Assembly (NCBI GenBank): GCA_030638205.1
Contig: DAOWFB010000166.1
Span: 1 to 12,249 of the forward strand
Direction: 5' to 3'
Source: Thalassospiraceae bacterium
GTDB taxonomy: Bacteria; Pseudomonadota; Alphaproteobacteria; Rhodospirillales; Magnetovibrionaceae
Length of the DNA stretch: 12,249 nucleotides
Positions 7,147 to 12,249 of this stretch are shown piece by piece. Each line of letters begins with the position of its first letter. Position 1 is the stretch's first letter. The notes below the pieces were generated by a model, which ran no database searches, had not been told where the DNA came from, and worked only from the letters and a program-made list of their open reading frames with translations. The translations under genes were made by a program, and so were the position numbers.

Positions 7147-7797
7147 ATGCCATTTTATCCTCAGGAGAGGGTTGGCTTATTTATTGATGGGTCCAATCTC
7201 TACGCTGCAGCCAAGGCACTTAATTTCGATATCGACTACAAGCTCCTTCTCAAACATTTTGCAACCCGTGGCCATCTGGTAAGGGCGTTTTATTACACAG
7301 CCCTTATTGATGAGGCCGAATATTCCCCTCTTCGCCCGTTGGTGGATTGGCTCGATTACAACGGCTACACAATGGTCACCAAACCGGCCAAGGAATTCAC
7401 CGATGCCACCACCGGTAAACGTAAAATCAAGGGCAACATGGACATTGAGCTGGCCATCGACATGCTGGAAATGGCCGACAAACTAGACCATATAGTCCTA
7501 TTTTCCGGGGATGGTGATTTCCGCCGCCTTGTCGAGGCTGTGCAACGTCGCGGGGTTCGCGTTGCCGTGGTAAGCACGATTAAATCCAACCCTTCAATGA
7601 TTGCCGATGAACTGCGCCGCCAAGCAGACACCTTCATTGAGCTAGATAGTATAAAATCTGCCATCAGCAGGCCAGATGGCGAAGGCGCGGATGGTGGCTC
7701 TGACCCCCACGAATACGACACAGCACCGCAACCAGAAAGCCCCGATATGAGCGACGATGTCCCCAATACACCGGGTGAATTCGTGGCTAATTCTTAA
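7147..7797 (+). CDS. NYN domain (LabA/DUF88-like) predicted ribonuclease
   Basis: This 216-aa protein carries an NYN domain, a PIN-like fold predicted to be a metal-dependent RNase; the LabA/DUF88 subgroup fits best. Conserved acidic positions are visible: VGLFIDGSNLY with Asp14 (9-19), GNMDIELAIDML with Asp99 and Asp105 (97-108), and FSGDGDFRRLVE with Asp122 and Asp124 (119-130). The end of the fold is RRGVRVAVVST (134-144). From about 175 on the protein is a Pro/Asp/Glu/Ser-rich, probably disordered tail. AAGGAA lies 8 nt before the ATG. The UDG gene starts 4 nt after its stop, so the two are co-translated. Its RNA target is unknown. NYN proteins near dapA/smpB/rpoZ are familiar in alphaproteobacteria. 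Family assignment is firm; cellular role is not. Confidence 0.9.
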   Translation: MPFYPQERVGLFIDGSNLYAAAKALNFDIDYKLLLKHFATRGHLVRAFYYTALIDEAEYSPLRPLVDWLDYNGYTMVTKPAKEFTDATTGKRKIKGNMDIELAIDMLEMADKLDHIVLFSGDGDFRRLVEAVQRRGVRVAVVSTIKSNPSMIADELRRQADTFIELDSIKSAISRPDGEGADGGSDPHEYDTAPQPESPDMSDDVPNTPGEFVANS

Positions 7798-7801
7798 AAA
7801 A

Positions 7802-8458
7802 ATGGCTTATTTGCTTGAACCCGATGCAAATTGCAGCATCTGCCCACGGCTTTTTGGTTTTAGGAGCGAGAATAAGCGCGCTTATCCTGATTTTTTTAAC
7901 GCCCCGGTTCCGGCCTTTGGATCAATAGATGCTAAATTGCTGGTTGTTGGGCTAGCGCCGGGGCTAAAGGGTGCAAACCGTACCGGCAGGCCATTCACCG
8001 GCGATGGGGCTGGTGATCTTCTTTATCCGACACTAATAAAAACAGGTCTGGCCAAGGGAAATTACCAGGCAAGCCCTGATGATGGTCTTGAGCTAGTAAA
8101 CGCCCGCATAACAAATGCGGTTCGTTGCGTGCCGCCACAAAACAAGGTAACTGCCAATGAAACAGCTGCTTGTGGTGATTTTTTAACAAGCGAAATTAAA
8201 GCCATGAAAAACTTAAAAGTTATAATCGCCCTTGGTTTGGTTGCTCACGGTGCGGTATTAATGGCTATGGGTCATAAAAAAAGCGCGTTCAAATTTGCCC
8301 ATGGTGCAACTTTCAAGATTGGCGGCAGTGAAAGTGAAATAATGCTGGCAGATAGCTATCATTGTTCGCGCTACAACACCAATACCGGGCGACTTACCGC
8401 CGAAATGTTTGATGATGTTTTTTTAAGTGCTGTCAAACTAATCAAGGGTAGAAATTAA
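7802..8458 (+). CDS. Uracil-DNA glycosylase family 5 (UdgB-like), Fe-S type
   Basis: This 218-aa protein removes deaminated bases, chiefly uracil, from DNA to start base excision repair. Motif 1 is GLAPGLKGANRTGRPFTGD (50-68), the NRTGRxFTGD form of family 5 (UDGb); family 4 has an EAPG motif instead. Four cysteines, Cys11 and Cys14 (CSICPRL) plus Cys109 and Cys124, are placed to bind a 4Fe-4S cluster. The C-terminal active-site motif is SYHCSRYNTNTGRLT (185-199), with His187. As in other family 5 enzymes, motif 1 lacks the catalytic Asp of classical Ung, and its relatives often act on several deaminated bases. The ATG lies 4 nt after the NYN stop with no clear ribosome binding site, so it probably depends on coupling. 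An in-frame ATG at 7757 would add 15 unrelated residues. Confidence 0.92.
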   Translation: MAYLLEPDANCSICPRLFGFRSENKRAYPDFFNAPVPAFGSIDAKLLVVGLAPGLKGANRTGRPFTGDGAGDLLYPTLIKTGLAKGNYQASPDDGLELVNARITNAVRCVPPQNKVTANETAACGDFLTSEIKAMKNLKVIIALGLVAHGAVLMAMGHKKSAFKFAHGATFKIGGSESEIMLADSYHCSRYNTNTGRLTAEMFDDVFLSAVKLIKGRN

Positions 8459-8649
8459 TGCCTGAAACCGTAAGCTTAAGCAAATTTCGAAAGATTAAAG
8501 CCAAAGAACAAAAAGAAAAGTTGGCCGCTGAAAACAGAGTTGCTCACGGGCGAAGCAAACACGAAAAAACGCTTGAGCGTAAAGCCCGCAAGCTAGGGCG
8601 CAAAGAAATAGACGGAAAAAAGTTTGAAAAAACTGATTATGATAAATAG
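8458..8649 (+). CDS. DUF4169 small basic protein
   Basis: A 63-aa protein, MPETVSLSKFRKIKAK at its start, rich in Lys, Arg and Glu throughout. The pattern (short hydrophobic start, charged helix, AENRVAHGRSKHEK at about 24-37, DGKKFE near the end) matches DUF4169, a short family of unknown function found in alphaproteobacteria. It is probably one long charged helix with no membrane segment. The ATG overlaps the UDG stop by one base (TAATG), with AAGGG about 9 nt upstream, so it is translationally coupled to the glycosylase. The high basic charge would allow nucleic acid binding, but this is only inference from composition. Confidence 0.85.
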   Translation: MPETVSLSKFRKIKAKEQKEKLAAENRVAHGRSKHEKTLERKARKLGRKEIDGKKFEKTDYDK

Positions 8650-8672
8650 TTGCTAATTATCATATGGTTATA

Positions 8673-8688
8673 AAGATTATCTAATCTT
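8673..8688. terminator. Weak AT-rich hairpin between convergent operons
   Basis: AAGATTA (8673-8679) and TAATCTT (8682-8688) are perfect inverted arms around two bases, in the 44-nt gap between the convergent DUF4169 and DUF4170 genes. The position is right for a shared terminator. The stem has almost no G-C pairs, and only a short T run (TTTATAA) follows it in the minus direction, so termination strength is doubtful. Confidence 0.3.
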
Positions 8689-8693
8689 AAAAA

Positions 8694-8936
8694 TTAAGTC
8701 TCATGCTCGGGGTCTTCAAACATACGATGAAGATGAACCACCACATATTTCATATGCGCATCATCCACGTTGGATTGTGAGGCCCCGCGCCACGCATCCA
8801 AGGCTTCTGCATTGCTGGGGTAAATGCCAACAATATCCAGATTTTTTGTGTCGGTAAAATCAAGCGTGCGCGGATCATCAACATGACCGCCAAAAACAAG
8901 GTGTAATAACGGTTTTTCCGGGGACTTTGTATTCAT
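8694..8936 (-). CDS. DUF4170 small protein
   Basis: This 80-aa protein matches DUF4170, a conserved family of unknown function. Recognisable parts are KPLLHLVFGGHVDDP (8-22), VGIYPSNAEALDAWRGASQ (36-54) and the strongly conserved VDDAHMKYVVVHLHRMFEP-like end (57-75). It looks like a small soluble alpha/beta domain with no signal or membrane segment. It starts 24 nt after the molybdoenzyme gene with AAGGA upstream, so it is the last gene of the dapA-smpB-side operon. Co-transcription suggests a possible connection with its neighbours, but nothing in the sequence points to a particular activity. Confidence 0.85.
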   Translation of the reverse strand: MNTKSPEKPLLHLVFGGHVDDPRTLDFTDTKNLDIVGIYPSNAEALDAWRGASQSNVDDAHMKYVVVHLHRMFEDPEHET

Positions 8937-8960
8937 TGCTTATGGTTTCCTTAAATATAT

Positions 8961-9527
8961 TTAGCCAAAACGCTCTTCTTTCCATGGGTCGGCATCATTA
9001 TGATAGCCGCGTACCTCCCAATAGCCGGGCGCATCTTTATCCATAAAGGTAATATGCTTAACCCATTTTGCTGATTTCCAGAAATAAAGCTTAGGAATTA
9101 CCGGCCTAACCGGGCCACCGTGTTCACGGCTTAGGGGCTCACCGTTCCAGCTATGGGCCAACATCACGTCATCATCGTTAAATGCCTGCAATGGAACGTT
9201 GGTGGTGTAGCCGTCATGGGAATAAAAAACCAAAAAAGCCGCCTCCGGCCTTGGCCTTAGCACATCCAACAAATGTTTGGCCGAAACCCCCTGCCATTCA
9301 TTATCATAGCGCGACCACGTTGTTACACAGTGAATATCGGTTACGATTGTGGTTTGTGGCTGTGATTTAAATTCCTGCCAGTCCCAATCGATGGGATTTT
9401 CAACCAGCCCGGAAACGCTAAAGCGCCATTGATCGAGAGGGATATCGGGCTTCACCCCCAGATCAAGCACCGGAAATTTTTGGGTTAAAACTTGGCCCGG
9501 TGGCAAACGGCGAGAATTATCTGACAT
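8961..9527 (-). CDS. Sulfite-oxidase-like molybdopterin-dependent oxidoreductase
   Basis: A 188-aa protein consisting of a single oxidoreductase molybdopterin-binding domain of the sulfite oxidase/MsrP fold. The likely Mo ligand is Cys67 in DIHCVTTWSRYD (64-75). Also typical are FSVSGLVENP (36-45), YSHDGYTTNVPL (102-113), the LAHSWNGEPLSREHGGPVRP region (124-142) and LYFWKSAKWV (147-156). There is no Tat or Sec signal, unlike MsrP (YedY), and no haem domain or dimerisation domain, unlike eukaryotic sulfite oxidase. It therefore probably acts in the cytoplasm with an unknown substrate and electron partner; no MsrQ-type membrane partner lies nearby. The length agrees with the compact stand-alone subfamily. 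GGTGAT lies 5 nt before the ATG, 38 nt after smpB. Confidence 0.9.
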   Translation of the reverse strand: MSDNSRRLPPGQVLTQKFPVLDLGVKPDIPLDQWRFSVSGLVENPIDWDWQEFKSQPQTTIVTDIHCVTTWSRYDNEWQGVSAKHLLDVLRPRPEAAFLVFYSHDGYTTNVPLQAFNDDDVMLAHSWNGEPLSREHGGPVRPVIPKLYFWKSAKWVKHITFMDKDAPGYWEVRGYHNDADPWKEERFG

Positions 9528-9550
9528 TTATCACCGGTTACCTTTGGCTA

Positions 9551-9577
9551 TTTATTTTTGGCTCTTTATTTTTGGCT
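9551..9577. repeat. Tandem 13-bp repeat at the smpB 3' end
   Basis: TTTATTTTTGGCT occurs at 9551-9563 and again at 9565-9577, period 14, with a partial copy (TTTGGCT) at 9543-9549. The second copy covers the smpB stop and its last codons; the first fills the gap before the molybdoenzyme gene. On the coding strand it reads as repeated AGCCAAAAATAAA. A slippage duplication is the simplest explanation. Confidence 0.6.
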
Positions 9578-10045
9578 GGCGCTCATTAACCTAGCCTTGT
9601 CCCGCTTCCAGTCTCGTTCTTTGGTTGCTTGGCGCTTGTCGGACTTGTGCTTGCCTTTGGCCAAACCAATCTCAACTTTGGCCACTCCGCGTTCATTAAA
9701 ATAAACGCTAAGCGGAACAACCGTCATTCCGTCGCGGGCTATGGCCATGAACAACTTTGCTATTTCCCGCTTATGCATTAGCAACTTGCGCGCGCGCTTA
9801 GGTTCGTGGCTAAAATGGCTAGCGCCTGAATATTCAGGTATATAAGAATTCATCAGGAACAATTCACCATCTTTTTCACTGGCAAAGGCATCGCCAATGG
9901 TCGCATGGCCTTGGCGCAGGGATTTTACCTCGCTGCCGTGCAACTGGATGCCAGCTTCAAACGTCTGTTCGATGAAATAATCATGGCGTGCCTTGCGGTT
10001 TCGCGCCGCAACGTTACTTGGCTTTTTTTTCTTTTTTTGCGCCAT
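9566..10045 (-). CDS. smpB: SsrA-binding protein SmpB
   Basis: SmpB binds tmRNA and guides it into stalled ribosomes for trans-translation, releasing the ribosome and tagging the incomplete protein. It has 159 aa from ATG 10045, full length. A Lys-rich N-terminus is followed by ARNRKARHDYFIEQTFEAGI (14-33), LHGSEVKSLRQG (35-46, the most characteristic stretch), LFLMNSYIPEY (62-72) and HEPKRARKLLMHKREI (80-95). The basic C-terminal tail, GLAKGKHKSDKRQATKERDW (127-146), is the part that reaches into the decoding centre. GAGG is 5 nt before the ATG. An in-frame TTG at 10066 would add seven residues and is less likely. It follows dapA after 30 nt, a usual alphaproteobacterial order. No tmRNA gene is present in the window. 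Confidence 0.97.
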   Translation of the reverse strand: MAQKKKKKPSNVAARNRKARHDYFIEQTFEAGIQLHGSEVKSLRQGHATIGDAFASEKDGELFLMNSYIPEYSGASHFSHEPKRARKLLMHKREIAKLFMAIARDGMTVVPLSVYFNERGVAKVEIGLAKGKHKSDKRQATKERDWKRDKARLMSASQK

Positions 10046-10075
10046 GGCTGCCTCTTGAATCCCCAAATGCAGGAA

Positions 10076-10957
10076 TTAGCTTGTAATCCCAGCTTCTAGC
10101 AATGCCGCCGTAACGGTTTCTTTGCTGGTTTGAGAAATCTCACAAAGCGGTAAACGCAATTCGGATGAACACAGCCCAAGTATTTCAGCCGCAAATTTCA
10201 CCGGGCCGGGACTGCTTTCACAGAACATGGCGCTATGAACGGGCATTAGCTTGTTTTGAATATCAATTGCGCCCTTAACATCACCCGCCGCCCATGCTTT
10301 GTGCTGCTGGGCACAAAGACGTGGTGCAATGTTGGACGTTACCGAAATGCAGCCATGTCCACCTGCCGCCAAAAACGGTATGGCGGTGGCATCTTCGCCT
10401 GAAAGCTGGGCAAAGTCTTTACCGATTTCTGTTGCAACTGATATTGGCCGGGCAAGATCGCTGGTGGCGTCTTTGACCCCCGCTATATTTGCAAGCTTCG
10501 CCAGCCGCGCCATTGTTTCCATGCTCATATCAACGATGGAGCGCCCGGGAATATTATAAATAAATATGGGCGTGGAAACCGCATTGTTTATGGCTTCATA
10601 ATGACGAAACAGCCCTTCTTGGGTTGGCTTGTTGTAATATGGCGTCACCACCAAAAGTGCATCGGCACCTGCTTTTTCCGCATGAACCGCAAGCTCCACA
10701 GCCTCGGCGGTTGAGTTCGACCCGGCACCAGCCATTACGGTGGCGCGGCCTCCCTTGGCGACCTCTATGCAAAGCTCGGTTACGCGCTTGTGCTCCCCAT
10801 GGGTAAGGGTCGGCGACTCGCCCGTTGTGCCACAGGGAACCAACCCGTTTGTTCCTTCGGTTATTTGCCACTCGACAAAATCCTGAAATGCTTTTTCGTC
10901 CACTTCACCATTTTTTAACGGTGTAATGAGCGCTGTATACGAGCCACTGAAGGTCAT
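10076..10957 (-). CDS. dapA: 4-hydroxy-tetrahydrodipicolinate synthase
   Basis: DapA condenses pyruvate with aspartate semialdehyde, the first committed step toward meso-diaminopimelate for peptidoglycan and lysine. It is a TIM-barrel enzyme of 293 aa, full length. Motifs: PCGTTGES with Thr44 and Thr45 (41-48), TPYYNKPTQEGL with Tyr108 (105-116), YNIPGRS with Tyr134 and Arg139 (134-140), and GVKDA with the Schiff-base Lys162 (160-164). The pyruvate-binding GHGCISV region lies at about 199-205. All residues line up with E. coli Thr44/45, Tyr107, Tyr133, Arg138 and Lys161. AGGAG is 11 nt before the ATG, with TAGGT closer. It leads the unit dapA-smpB-molybdoenzyme-DUF4170 and is divergent from slt. 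The motif set distinguishes it from N-acetylneuraminate lyase and other family members, with genomic context in support. Confidence 0.96.
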   Translation of the reverse strand: MTFSGSYTALITPLKNGEVDEKAFQDFVEWQITEGTNGLVPCGTTGESPTLTHGEHKRVTELCIEVAKGGRATVMAGAGSNSTAEAVELAVHAEKAGADALLVVTPYYNKPTQEGLFRHYEAINNAVSTPIFIYNIPGRSIVDMSMETMARLAKLANIAGVKDATSDLARPISVATEIGKDFAQLSGEDATAIPFLAAGGHGCISVTSNIAPRLCAQQHKAWAAGDVKGAIDIQNKLMPVHSAMFCESSPGPVKFAAEILGLCSSELRLPLCEISQTSKETVTAALLEAGITS

Positions 10958-11176
10958 TTTTACCTAAACTCCTGAAGTTCTATTTATGGGCCTAGTCATA
11001 GGTGTGGGCCATTAAAACCGGACATTACCCCCAAGAAGGCTGGGCGTAAAGCGCGCGCTTTTGGATTAAATACCCCTTGGCCAACCTGCTTTCTTGAGTA
11101 TGTTCCCGCAAAAGCGTAATTTATGCTCATAGCTTAAGTGTTGGCAGTTTAAATGCTGGCTCAATGTTGGCGGGGG
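10958..11176. promoter_or_regulatory. Divergent dapA/slt intergenic region
   Basis: These 219 bases separate two divergent genes and must hold both promoters. No strong sigma-70 match is visible for dapA. For slt, TTGAGT (11094-11099) and TAATTT (11117-11122) are 17 nt apart, a weak candidate. The region also contains the 14-bp palindrome at 11048-11061 and a small CCTA-GTCA-TAGG inverted repeat at 10991-11002 near dapA. I see no ORF, tRNA or riboswitch here. Confidence 0.5.
11048..11061. promoter_or_regulatory. Perfect 14-bp palindrome, possible operator
   Basis: AAAGCGCGCGCTTT is a perfect 14-bp palindrome. It lies 91 bases before dapA and 115 before slt, and stands out as a GC-only core of eight alternating bases in AT-rich surroundings. 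As a dyad it could bind a dimeric regulator of either gene. No known operator is recognised with certainty. Confidence 0.35.
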
Positions 11177-12249
11177 ATGATGGCTAACTATTTTATTTTC
11201 AGGCTACCGGGACTAACAAAGCCATTATGGCTGACGACCCACATTTTAGTGGCAATTGCTCTGCTTGGTACAGCCGTCACCATATCCACCTACCCCACAT
11301 CCGTATTTGCCCGCGAAGTAAGCAAGGGTGATGCCAGCCATGCTAAAAATGCATTCAAATTTCTGGATAAGCGAAGTTGGCGAGAGGTCAAAAATCATAT
11401 CCGTAAAATAAAGGACCCGTTACTGGCAGATGTTCTTAAGTGGCATTACTTAACTTCTCATGGCAGCCCCGGCAATTATAAAGATGTCAGAAAATTTTTG
11501 AACAAAAGACCGGACTGGCCAAAAAGAAACACCATAGTAAAAAGAGGCGAGGAAACTATTCCATCCTCCATGAAGCCGGAAGAAACGCTGGGGGCCATAG
11601 TCGCCATGGGCGGGCCGCTATCTGCTATGGGGCAAGTTCGTTATGGTGAGGCACTTTTAAAAACCGGGCAAAAAGAAGCTGCCGCCCTAACCTTGCGGGC
11701 AGTTTGGGTTAAGGGCAACTTTACCACAGCGCAAGAAAAAAGCTTTTATCGTCGGCACAAAAAAATTCTAACAAAGGACGATCACCTAAAACGGCTTGAT
11801 CGCCTTATTTGGGAAAAACGTTCTTATAAGGCCAAGCGTCAACTATGGAAAATTGATAAAAAAATGCGCAATCTTGCCATCGCCCGTATCTGGCTTATGC
11901 GTAAGGAAGGAAATGTTGATAAAGCAATTGCCGATGTTCCGAAAAACCTTAGATCTGATCCCGGGCTGATGTATGAACGCTTGCGCTGGCGTAGGCGCAA
12001 AGGACGGCTTGATGGTTCCATTGAAATATTAGACATGTCGCCTGCAAACGTTCCTCATCCTGAAATATGGTGGGTTGAACGTGCCTACCTTGCCCGTCTT
12101 GCGCTGCGTAAAAAAAGACCTGAAGATGCATACCGCATAACATCGAAACATTCTTTGCCAGCGGAATCTTCTGTTCAATATTCAGATGCCGAATGGCTTT
12201 CGGGCTGGATAGCACTTCGCTTTCTTAACCAGCCAAAGGTCGCCAAAAA
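11177..12249 (+). CDS. Soluble lytic murein transglycosylase, N-terminal part (runs off window)
   Basis: The frame is open from 11177 to the window end (357 codons and two bases). The protein begins with a Sec signal peptide: a long n-region, hydrophobic core at about 22-37 (HILVAIALLGTAV) and a likely cut after SVFA (45/46), so it is periplasmic. The mature part is mostly helical, basic and Trp-rich, like the superhelical U-domain of Slt70-type enzymes: DPLLADVLKWHYLT (80-93), the RLIWEKRSYKAKR segment near 211, and the EWLSGWIALRFL motif near 340. The catalytic goose-type lysozyme domain is expected downstream, outside the window. Such enzymes cleave peptidoglycan with 1,6-anhydro-muramic acid formation. 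An in-frame ATG at 11153 is possible; neither start has a well-spaced ribosome binding site. Divergence from dapA is common in alphaproteobacteria. Confidence 0.85.
   Translation, partial: MMANYFIFRLPGLTKPLWLTTHILVAIALLGTAVTISTYPTSVFAREVSKGDASHAKNAFKFLDKRSWREVKNHIRKIKDPLLADVLKWHYLTSHGSPGNYKDVRKFLNKRPDWPKRNTIVKRGEETIPSSMKPEETLGAIVAMGGPLSAMGQVRYGEALLKTGQKEAAALTLRAVWVKGNFTTAQEKSFYRRHKKILTKDDHLKRLDRLIWEKRSYKAKRQLWKIDKKMRNLAIARIWLMRKEGNVDKAIADVPKNLRSDPGLMYERLRWRRRKGRLDGSIEILDMSPANVPHPEIWWVERAYLARLALRKKRPEDAYRITSKHSLPAESSVQYSDAEWLSGWIALRFLNQPKVAK

Noticed and set aside
7802..8458. Assignment as family 4 uracil-DNA glycosylase
   Set aside because: Motif 1 reads GLAPG...NRTGRPFTGD, the family 5 form, not the EAPG form of family 4.
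10596..10871. Second minus-strand open frame inside dapA
   Set aside because: Arg/Gly-rich frame-shifted reading of dapA, which is intact with all catalytic residues.
11839..12215. Minus-strand open frames near the window end
   Set aside because: They are antisense to the lytic transglycosylase frame, which is continuous and has a signal peptide and family motifs.
1..12249. Defence island, prophage, transposon or CRISPR content
   Set aside because: All genes are conserved core or small conserved families in a familiar alphaproteobacterial order; no transposase, integrase, terminal repeats or spaced repeats are visible.

Overview
This window is a conserved housekeeping block from an alphaproteobacterium. 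The evidence is gene order plus protein motifs: rpoZ, a bifunctional RelA/SpoT homologue (rsh), pdxJ, acpS, lepB, rnc and era follow one another on the minus strand, and slt, dapA and smpB lie on the other side, together with the small DUF4169 and DUF4170 proteins typical of that class. Intergenic DNA looks AT-rich and base composition moderate (not computed). A species cannot be named. There are no mobile elements, tRNAs, rRNAs or CRISPR arrays, and no sign of recent transfer.

Layout: (1) 1-6353, minus strand, read from high to low coordinates: rpoZ, rsh, a DUF2062 membrane protein, pdxJ, acpS, lepB, rnc, era (cut by the window edge). Gaps are short and several genes overlap by 4 nt, so most of it is probably one transcription unit. 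(2) 6465-6995, minus: folK, with a consensus -10 upstream. (3) 7147-8649, plus: an NYN-domain (LabA/DUF88-like) predicted RNase, a family 5 uracil-DNA glycosylase and DUF4169, tightly packed. (4) 8694-10957, minus: dapA, smpB, a sulfite-oxidase-like molybdoenzyme and DUF4170. (5) 11177 to the end, plus: the N-terminal part of a secreted soluble lytic transglycosylase. No gene-free stretch exceeds 300 bases; the longest is the 219-nt dapA/slt intergenic region.

Functions: the large operon joins transcription (omega), stringent response (Rsh), vitamin B6 synthesis (PdxJ), carrier-protein activation (AcpS), protein export (LepB), RNA processing (Rnc) and ribosome assembly (Era). DapA supplies the lysine/meso-diaminopimelate branch used in peptidoglycan, and the divergent Slt cuts peptidoglycan. 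SmpB works with tmRNA in ribosome rescue. The plus-strand trio pairs a predicted RNA nuclease with a DNA repair glycosylase; any functional link is inference.

I found no convincing undescribed system. The points worth a second look are small: corrected starts for rnc (TTG) and rsh (GTG), an interrupted inverted repeat between the divergent folK and NYN promoters, a perfect 14-bp palindrome between dapA and slt, the NYN/UDG/DUF4169 cluster, and a signal-less molybdoenzyme paired with DUF4170.
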